A stretch of 56,098 bases of DNA from Chungangia koreensis (GTDB taxonomy: Bacteria > Bacillota > Bacilli > Bacillales_A > Planococcaceae): positions 1 through 56,098 of the forward strand of contig NZ_JBHSEC010000012.1 in NCBI RefSeq assembly GCF_042651785.1, in the 5' to 3' direction. A program made the translations under genes and the position numbers. The notes beneath the pieces are model-generated. The model made no database searches and had not been told where the DNA came from. It saw only the letters and a program-made list of their open reading frames with translations. Of the stretch, positions 51,153 through 56,098 are shown in pieces; the stretch's first letter is position 1; each line of letters opens with the position of its first letter.

Positions 51153-52152
51153 AGGTACTTCCCTCCTGCAAATTCAACACAAGTTGCTCGATCAGCAGCG
51201 TCCGATTCATATTTCGCTGCAAGTGTTGTTTTGCGTTTAATATCGCATCGAGGCGATCAGCCAGTACTTCATAAGTTAAATGAAGTGCCAACTGCTTCCA
51301 TAATACCATGTGATCAGGATATGTAATAGAGCTTTCTTTCCCAGTTTTCACCGAGATGATGTCTTCATAAGCGAACAAAAGAAGATCGAGGCCTTTTTCC
51401 GTGTCTTCTTTCTCTTTAAACACGGGGAGCCATTCTTCCTGTATAAAAAGTAATGCTTCATGGACATCTTTTTCTATTACTTCTACTAATTTTAACACTG
51501 TTTTTCGAGCCTGTGCAAATGACTCCGAATTCGCTAATTCTACCGCCTCATCCATATTCCGAGTCATTTTGGAAACGGAGGATGCCATCGCTTCTGTCAT
51601 TCCATTCTCCTTAAGCTGACGAATCATTTCTTTAAGTGGCAATGATCGAAGACCTATATGCTGACACCGGGACTGAATCGTCGGTAAAATCGCCTGATAA
51701 CGATCCGTTAAAAGAATTGCCGTGACTTCTCCTTCAGGCTCTTCCAAAAACTTAAGTAGCGTATTCGATGCTGCTATATTCATACGGTCCGCTTCATGCA
51801 AAACATATACTCGCTTGCCCGGTTCCAGACCGGTTTTATTCATCGAATAAATCAGTTGTAAAACTTGGTCTTTCTTAATATCTTGTCCATCTGGAAAGAT
51901 TTCCAAAACATTTGGATGATTGCTCGACTTCAATAACCTACATGGCCGGCATGTTTCACATGGAACATTTTCAAGCGGGGCTTCACAGAGTATTAACTGA
52001 ATAAGGAAGCTTGAAATCGCCTCTTTTCCGGTGCCTTTTTCTCCTTCTATGGCATAGGCATGAGCGACCCGCTTCTTAGCAAATGAAGATTGTAATCTTT
52101 TCATCGCAAGCGGCTGAAGCTGATGCAGTTTTTCAATTGGCCACTGTTCCAT
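51145..52152 (-). CDS. holB: DNA polymerase III delta-prime subunit
   Basis: Clamp-loader subunit. 335 residues: N-terminal AAA+ domain (HAYAIEGEKGTGKEAIS with a modified P-loop about residues 36-43), zinc-binding CETCRPCRLL preceded by C61 (four cysteines), LHEADRMNIAASNTLLKFLEEPEGE and SRCQ. GAAGG RBS. Between yaaR and ricT, as in B. subtilis. Confidence 0.94.
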   Translation of the reverse strand: MEQWPIEKLHQLQPLAMKRLQSSFAKKRVAHAYAIEGEKGTGKEAISSFLIQLILCEAPLENVPCETCRPCRLLKSSNHPNVLEIFPDGQDIKKDQVLQLIYSMNKTGLEPGKRVYVLHEADRMNIAASNTLLKFLEEPEGEVTAILLTDRYQAILPTIQSRCQHIGLRSLPLKEMIRQLKENGMTEAMASSVSKMTRNMDEAVELANSESFAQARKTVLKLVEVIEKDVHEALLFIQEEWLPVFKEKEDTEKGLDLLLFAYEDIISVKTGKESSITYPDHMVLWKQLALHLTYEVLADRLDAILNAKQHLQRNMNRTLLIEQLVLNLQEGSTFV

Positions 52153-52170
52153 TCAACCTTCCCACCTTTT

Positions 52171-52203
52171 AAAAATCCCGTGCTCCTTTTGGGAAACACG
52201 GGG
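52171..52203 (-). terminator. hairpin between yaaR and holB
   Basis: Minus-strand CCCGTG...CACGGG stem (52177-52182 / 52197-52202) followed by ATTTTT. It could attenuate transcription from darA-yaaR into holB. Confidence 0.65.
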
Positions 52204-52207
52204 TTCA

Positions 52208-52648
52208 TTATGTGTATAGATTAATGAGTAATCCTTTTATTTCTCCGATTCTCTCCAATAACTCAAGAGAATCCTTTTCCTGATCCAGTAAATCTTCCGC
52301 AAGTTCCACCAGCTTCTCATCAATGGTTTCTACAATCTTCAAACGCCGTCCTTCACCGAAGCGATTCCATGTGTGGGATTGCTTTAAGCCGATTCCCGAG
52401 GAAACCGCCTCTTTCATGAAGCGTTTAATGAGCATTTTAAATTTAGCAAGGTCCCGAAGGTTACGGGAACGTGCAATTTTGTCGCCGGCTGCGGAAATAT
52501 CGCCTAATAACCGTGTCAGCTGTTCGTTCTGAAGCTTCTGGTCCTGTTTGACGACCATCTGGCCGAAGCGGGCTGAAGCTTGTGCCGTTGGATGTTGCTC
52601 TTTTCGGATCTTGTCGACCCCGACGCGCACATCCTGGTTGATTTTCAT
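52208..52648 (-). CDS. yaaR: YaaR family protein (DUF327)
   Basis: 146 residues, mainly helical and charged, with FGEGRRLKIVETIDEKLVELAEDLL near the C-terminus. Conserved among Bacillales between darA and holB, function unknown. GGAGGAAA RBS. Two further bases of evidence (operon spacing of 17 bp to darA) suggest co-transcription. Confidence 0.88.
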   Translation of the reverse strand: MKINQDVRVGVDKIRKEQHPTAQASARFGQMVVKQDQKLQNEQLTRLLGDISAAGDKIARSRNLRDLAKFKMLIKRFMKEAVSSGIGLKQSHTWNRFGEGRRLKIVETIDEKLVELAEDLLDQEKDSLELLERIGEIKGLLINLYT

Positions 52649-52665
52649 GTTGGGTTTCCTCCAGC

Positions 52666-52995
52666 TTAGAAGTGATGGAATTGTTCAATCGGCATGATGA
52701 ATACTGTTGCTCCGCCGACTTCAACTTCCACCGGGTACGGGATATAAGAATCCGCATTCCCGCCCATTGGGGATACAGGAGCGACCATTTGCTCACGCGA
52801 TCGGCAATTATCCTTTATTAATTCAAGGACCTTTGGAACGAGCTGGTCTTCTGTACCAATCAGGAATGTTGTATTCCCTGCTCGTAAGAAACCACCGGTA
52901 CTTGCCAATTTGGTAGCTCTGAAATTACCTTTCGTTAATGCATTGGATAATCTATTACTATCCTGATCCTGCACAACCGCGATGACTAACTTCAT
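52666..52995 (-). CDS. darA: c-di-AMP-binding PII-like protein DarA
   Basis: 109 residues, identical in length to B. subtilis DarA (YaaQ). PII-like trimer: MKLVIAVVQDQDSNRLSNAL, TGGFLRAGNTTFLIG (T-loop region) and GGATVFIMPIEQFHHF. Senses c-di-AMP linked to potassium and osmotic balance; partner proteins unknown. Start at MKLV with AGGAGG; a longer frame is rejected. In the tmk-darA-yaaR-holB unit. Confidence 0.95.
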   Translation of the reverse strand: MKLVIAVVQDQDSNRLSNALTKGNFRATKLASTGGFLRAGNTTFLIGTEDQLVPKVLELIKDNCRSREQMVAPVSPMGGNADSYIPYPVEVEVGGATVFIMPIEQFHHF

Positions 52996-53052
52996 GGTCA
53001 CTCCTCCTAAGTTTTGATTATCTTCCATTATAACACGAATTTCTGCACTCTA

Positions 53053-53688
53053 TCATCCATTTGTTACAGCTTTTACTGCAGAGTAAGCTGATTGGATAAC
53101 CTCTTCAAGTGGTTTAGATGCATCAATGACAACCATACGGTCAGGATAACGCTTTAACACCTCTTGGTAACCTTCACATACTTTTTGATGAAACGAGATG
53201 CTCTCACTATCCAGTCTATTCACTTCTCTACCCTTATTCCGAACGATGCGTTCAAGACCGATTTCAGGATCTATATCAAAGAAAAGCGTTAAATCCGGCA
53301 TGGTTTGACCGATGGCAAACTGATTAATCGTTAATACTTCATCAATGCCGAGACCTCTCGCATAACCTTGATATGCGAGTGAGCTGTCGATGAACCGGTC
53401 ACATAGTACTACTTTACCCTCTTTTAAGGCAGGTTCAATCTTTTCGACGAGATGTTGCCTCCTTGCGGCTGCATAGAGTAAAGCCTCAGTCTTTCCATCC
53501 ATCTCTTCATGTTCAGGATTTAGGATGATCTCGCGGATCCTTTCAGAGATTCGAATCCCGCCAGGCTCCCTTGTAGTAATTAGGTCAACGCCATCCTCAG
53601 AAAGCATAGCAGCCAAGTGGTGAAAGACCGTCGTCTTCCCCGCCCCTTCAGGCCCTTCTATTGTAATGAAAAATCCATTCTTACTCAT
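53053..53688 (-). CDS. tmk: thymidylate kinase
   Basis: Phosphorylates dTMP to dTDP. 211 residues: P-loop GPEGAGKTT (12-20), TREPGG (about 39-44), DRFIDSSLAYQG (about 96-107). Good GGAGG RBS, which lies within the last codons of yaaO: both genes are coupled (stop-to-start distance 2 bp). Confidence 0.97.
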   Translation of the reverse strand: MSKNGFFITIEGPEGAGKTTVFHHLAAMLSEDGVDLITTREPGGIRISERIREIILNPEHEEMDGKTEALLYAAARRQHLVEKIEPALKEGKVVLCDRFIDSSLAYQGYARGLGIDEVLTINQFAIGQTMPDLTLFFDIDPEIGLERIVRNKGREVNRLDSESISFHQKVCEGYQEVLKRYPDRMVVIDASKPLEEVIQSAYSAVKAVTNG

Positions 53689-53690
53689 AT

Positions 53691-55139
53691 TTATTCCTCC
53701 GATGTCTCTTTTACGACTAAGATGTTCTTCTCTTTCAATCTGTGTTCTCCCTGTATGGTTGCTCCTGTTGCAATATAGTCCTCTAACATTTCCAAATGAC
53801 CCATCGTAATTTTTTCACCAGGAACGATAAGTGGAATTCCTGGCGGATACGGCGTGATTGCACCCGCAGCAATCCTGCCCATGGAACGCATATAAGGGAT
53901 CCATTCCTTTTCTTGTCGATTAATTTCCACAAATGAAAGGACGGGCTCTGATATGTTGTTTTGCTTTGCAGCATGATGTAATTCCATTTCATTTATAGGC
54001 AAGAGCATTAAATGATCTACAGCAGATTTGATGCATGACCGGATTTCCGCAAAAGGGTAAGAGTGCGCAGCTTTCAATAAAGGCAGAATGATCAAGACTT
54101 GGTACGGATCTGCTAATTCAACAAACACCTTTTCCTTCTCCAAAGCTGTCTGTAATTGATAACCAGATTTCCCCGGAACACGCAGCAATAATTTTAATGA
54201 ATCATTCGGTTCAATCACTTCAAGCTTTCTGATGGTTTTTAAACCTTCCACGAATTGGCCTCTTCTTTGAAGGAACGTATGCATATCATGCTGCGTGAAG
54301 GAAGATAAATATGCACGGGCATCGTCTAACGACGCCATCAGTAAATAGGAAGGGCTGCTCGATTGTAACATTCTCAAATAATGGTTCAAACGCTCTATAT
54401 CGACCAATGCTGAATTGACATGGAGGAAGGAACCCATCGTCATAGCAGGCAGCGTCTTATGTGCAGATTGGACGACAAGATCTGCACCTATCGATAAGGC
54501 CGACTGTGGAAATAGGTCAGACGCCTGTAAATGCGCTCCATGCGCTTCATCTACCAATAGAGGGATATTCGTCTGATGGCAAAGATCACTAATTGCCTTT
54601 AATTCTGTCGATACAACTCCGAAATATGTAGGATGAGTCAGAATGACCGCCTTTGCATCAGGATAGGTATGTATCGCTTGCTCAATCGTATCGAAAGAAA
54701 CATGGCCTGCAGTCTTTGTCTGTTCGTCCCAATCAGGAGCAACATATATCGGAAGTGCTCCGGCCAGCTCCAATCCATGAAAAATCGACTTATGGGCATT
54801 TCGCTGAACAATAACCCGGTCACCCGGACGACATACTGTGTAAATCATGGCTAAATTCCCGACCGTCGAGCCGTTTATAAGGAAGAAACTCCGTTCAGCC
54901 CCGTAGGTTTGTGCTAATAATTCTTCCGCCTCTTTAATCGCCTCCTCAGGATGATGAAAATCATCCAACCCATTCAGTTCAGTAAGGTCAAACCGCATAA
55001 CCTCACGAAACACAGGAGGAAGCTGGGAAAGCGATCCGTGCTTATGCCCCGGCACATGGAGTGAGTGATTCTGTTGGCTGTAAAAATGTTTCATCGCGTC
55101 AAAGATCGGACGTTTAATCAAAAAATATCCCTCGCTCAT
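53691..55139 (-). CDS. yaaO: PLP-dependent Orn/Lys/Arg decarboxylase family protein (YaaO)
   Basis: 482 residues (B. subtilis YaaO 480). Fold-type I aminotransferase-like domain with HVPGHKHG near the N-terminus, INGSTVGNLAM, LLVDEAHGAH and the PLP lysine in QSAHKTLPAMTMGS; C-terminal decarboxylase domain. A biosynthetic arginine/lysine-type decarboxylase is likely, substrate uncertain. Start at MSEGYFL with GAGG ten bases away. It is the first gene after the right rRNA operon; the B. subtilis csfB-xpaC-yaaN genes that would precede it are missing. Confidence 0.9.
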   Translation of the reverse strand: MSEGYFLIKRPIFDAMKHFYSQQNHSLHVPGHKHGSLSQLPPVFREVMRFDLTELNGLDDFHHPEEAIKEAEELLAQTYGAERSFFLINGSTVGNLAMIYTVCRPGDRVIVQRNAHKSIFHGLELAGALPIYVAPDWDEQTKTAGHVSFDTIEQAIHTYPDAKAVILTHPTYFGVVSTELKAISDLCHQTNIPLLVDEAHGAHLQASDLFPQSALSIGADLVVQSAHKTLPAMTMGSFLHVNSALVDIERLNHYLRMLQSSSPSYLLMASLDDARAYLSSFTQHDMHTFLQRRGQFVEGLKTIRKLEVIEPNDSLKLLLRVPGKSGYQLQTALEKEKVFVELADPYQVLIILPLLKAAHSYPFAEIRSCIKSAVDHLMLLPINEMELHHAAKQNNISEPVLSFVEINRQEKEWIPYMRSMGRIAAGAITPYPPGIPLIVPGEKITMGHLEMLEDYIATGATIQGEHRLKEKNILVVKETSEE

Positions 55140-55257
55140 GATTTCAGTGCCTCTATTATACATGAGTAGACTGGATTCGTGTGAGGTAAGGGTAATGCGG
55201 GAGGAAATTAAAGAGAGATGATTGAACAAGTAGATTCAATTTCAGTTTGAGAGAGGA

Positions 55258-55312
55258 TTATTTGCGAATTCAGGGGATTTATTTGTGGATCGATGATGTG
55301 TATTTGTGAGTT
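55258..55312. repeat. 21-bp-period repeat block A (3 units)
   Basis: TATTTG-core units start at 55259, 55280 and 55301, exactly 21 bp apart (minus strand reads YNCACAAATA or CGCAAATAA). Only about 12 of each 21 bp are conserved. First of three blocks in the 860-bp gap 55140-56003, which holds no gene otherwise apart from the 5S remnants. Confidence 0.8.
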
Positions 55313-55382
55313 TGAAGTTCCAAGTCACATAAAAACGCACTAAGAGTAGTGAGGAAATGGAGCTTACCTTCACTTTTTTAGT

Positions 55383-55458
55383 TTACTTGCAAGTTTGTCG
55401 TGTTTACTTGCAAGTTTTTGTCGATTACTTGCAAGTTCGATTGATTTACTTGCAAATG
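55383..55458. repeat. 21-bp-period repeat block B (4 units)
   Basis: TTACTTGCAAGTT units start at 55383, 55404, 55425 and 55446, exactly 21 bp apart; the last has an A instead of GTT. Minus strand: AACTTGCAAGTAA. The ~8 bases between cores differ. Confidence 0.9.
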
Positions 55459-55496
55459 TTTAATATCACTATAGATGAGGTCTCTCCCGTTTCTTT

Positions 55497-55568
55497 TTCT
55501 GTCGAGATTAATCGAAATACTGTCCAGTTTACCCCTTTTACTGTCCAAAGGAAGTGAATTACTGTCCA
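55497..55568. repeat. 21-bp-period repeat block C (4 units)
   Basis: TACTGTCC units start at 55518, 55539 and 55560, exactly 21 bp apart, with a degenerate unit (TTCTGTCG) in phase at 55497. Minus strand: TTGGACAGTAA. The core differs from blocks A and B but the period is the same. Confidence 0.85.
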
Positions 55569-55633
55569 ATTAGAAAAAGATTAAAAGAATGTGCACTTTC
55601 TTTCACTCCTTCTTTTCTTTATACAACAAAAAA

Positions 55634-55800
<167 letters not shown>

Positions 55801-55843
55801 TGCGAAACCAGATGGACGACGGATTTCTTTGTCAGCCGCAGTC

Positions 55844-55876
55844 GCTCGGTTCTCGCGTATATCATACGCTCCGAGC
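55844..55876. other. nested perfect hairpin beside the rRNA operon
   Basis: GCTCGG (55844-55849) / CCGAGC (55871-55876) encloses GCGTAT-atc-ATACGC (55855-55869). It lies in the 170-bp segment between the degenerate 5S copy and the true rRNA terminator. The segment shows no gene; TTTACC-ttc-GGTAAA (about 55940-55953) is a further small hairpin. Confidence 0.45.
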
Positions 55877-55967
55877 CTCTCTTCTTTGCTTCCGCGAACT
55901 CCTTGTCCCTCTGTTTTCTCGCAATCATTCTCTACTTTATTTACCTTCGGTAAATCTTAATTAAATA

Positions 55968-55995
55968 AAAAAACCGCTACCTGTCGGTAACGGTC
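55968..55995 (-). terminator. rRNA operon terminator after 5S
   Basis: Minus-strand ACCGTTACC-gaca-GGTAGCGGT followed by TTTTTTT, just beyond the 5S 3' end. Confidence 0.85.
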
Positions 55996-56003
55996 TTCGT
56001 ATG

Positions 56004-56098
<95 letters not shown>

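Noticed and set aside
55258..55568. CRISPR array.
   Set aside because: Conserved cores are only 8-13 bp, gaps between them are about 8-13 bp, there are three different cores, and no cas genes are present.
55357..55569. Reading frames across the 21-bp repeats (plus and minus) giving a heptad-like LQVN/LDS repeat protein.
   Set aside because: No ribosome-binding site, the period is a multiple of three so any repeat stays open, block A is out of frame with B and C, and both strands are open over the same stretch. Treated as non-coding repeats.

Overview
The window is a low-to-mid GC Firmicutes chromosome segment from an endospore-forming member of the Bacillales. Gene content and order match the origin-proximal lysS-to-tmk block of Bacillus subtilis, read here almost entirely on the minus strand. 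The insertions and the Fur-linked and desaturase genes look most like a Sporosarcina/Planococcaceae-type organism, but that placement is inference. The block is bounded by rRNA operons in the same orientation. The 3' part of a 5S rRNA enters at the right edge (56004-56098). The tandem promoters, leader and first bases of a 16S rRNA leave at the left edge (1-310).

Right to left (the direction of transcription) the layout is: 5S rRNA and a broken second 5S-like copy; a repeat-rich gap (55140-55970); yaaO-tmk-darA-yaaR-holB-ricT-yabA (nucleotide supply, clamp loading, initiation control, c-di-AMP sensing, RNA maturation); trmN6-yazA-rsmI (tRNA/rRNA methylation); abrB (plus strand, with two Spo0A boxes); metG; tatD-type nuclease, rpfB-like cell-wall protein, rnmV, ksgA; veg, sspF, ispE, purR, ridA; spoVG, glmU, prs, ctc, pth, fin, mfd, spoVT. 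Then comes a non-syntenic group (ferredoxin-NADP reductase with a Fur box, esterase, small ion channel, hydroxyacyl-CoA dehydrogenase). It is followed by a MOP flippase (YabM), yabN/mazG and rqcP, and then a second non-syntenic plus-strand group (TRIC-type channel, fatty-acid desaturase des and the thermosensor pair desK-desR). The rest is yabP-yabQ-divIC, an S1-domain protein, a DinB-fold protein, tRNA-Met (plus strand), spoIIE-tilS-hpt-ftsH, coaX-hslO-foldase, cysK, folP-folB-folK-dusB and lysS.

Regulation can be read at many points. There are consensus sigma-A promoters for veg, rpfB-like, abrB, glmU, cysK, tRNA-Met and rrn. SigmaH-like (spoVG), sigmaE-like (yabPQ) and sigmaG-like (spoVT, sspF) promoters are also visible, as is a possible sigmaB-like site at ctc. 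The set ties housekeeping translation, folate and nucleotide genes to the sporulation programme.

The least explained parts are intergenic: (i) elements built from short hairpins with an AGGAY/ACGAN pentaloop (RUCCU-type loops on the minus strand), with a compensatory base change between copies, and a similar hairpin inside the broken 5S copy; (ii) three successive blocks of different short repeats, all with an exact 21-bp period, next to the rRNA operon; (iii) a nested stem element between metG and the tatD-type gene with mutually exclusive hairpins; (iv) a small ion channel with a non-canonical pore signature. Several genes usual in this neighbourhood in B. subtilis are absent here (pabB-pabA-pabC, yazB, yabS-yabT, yabG, and csfB-xpaC-yaaN).
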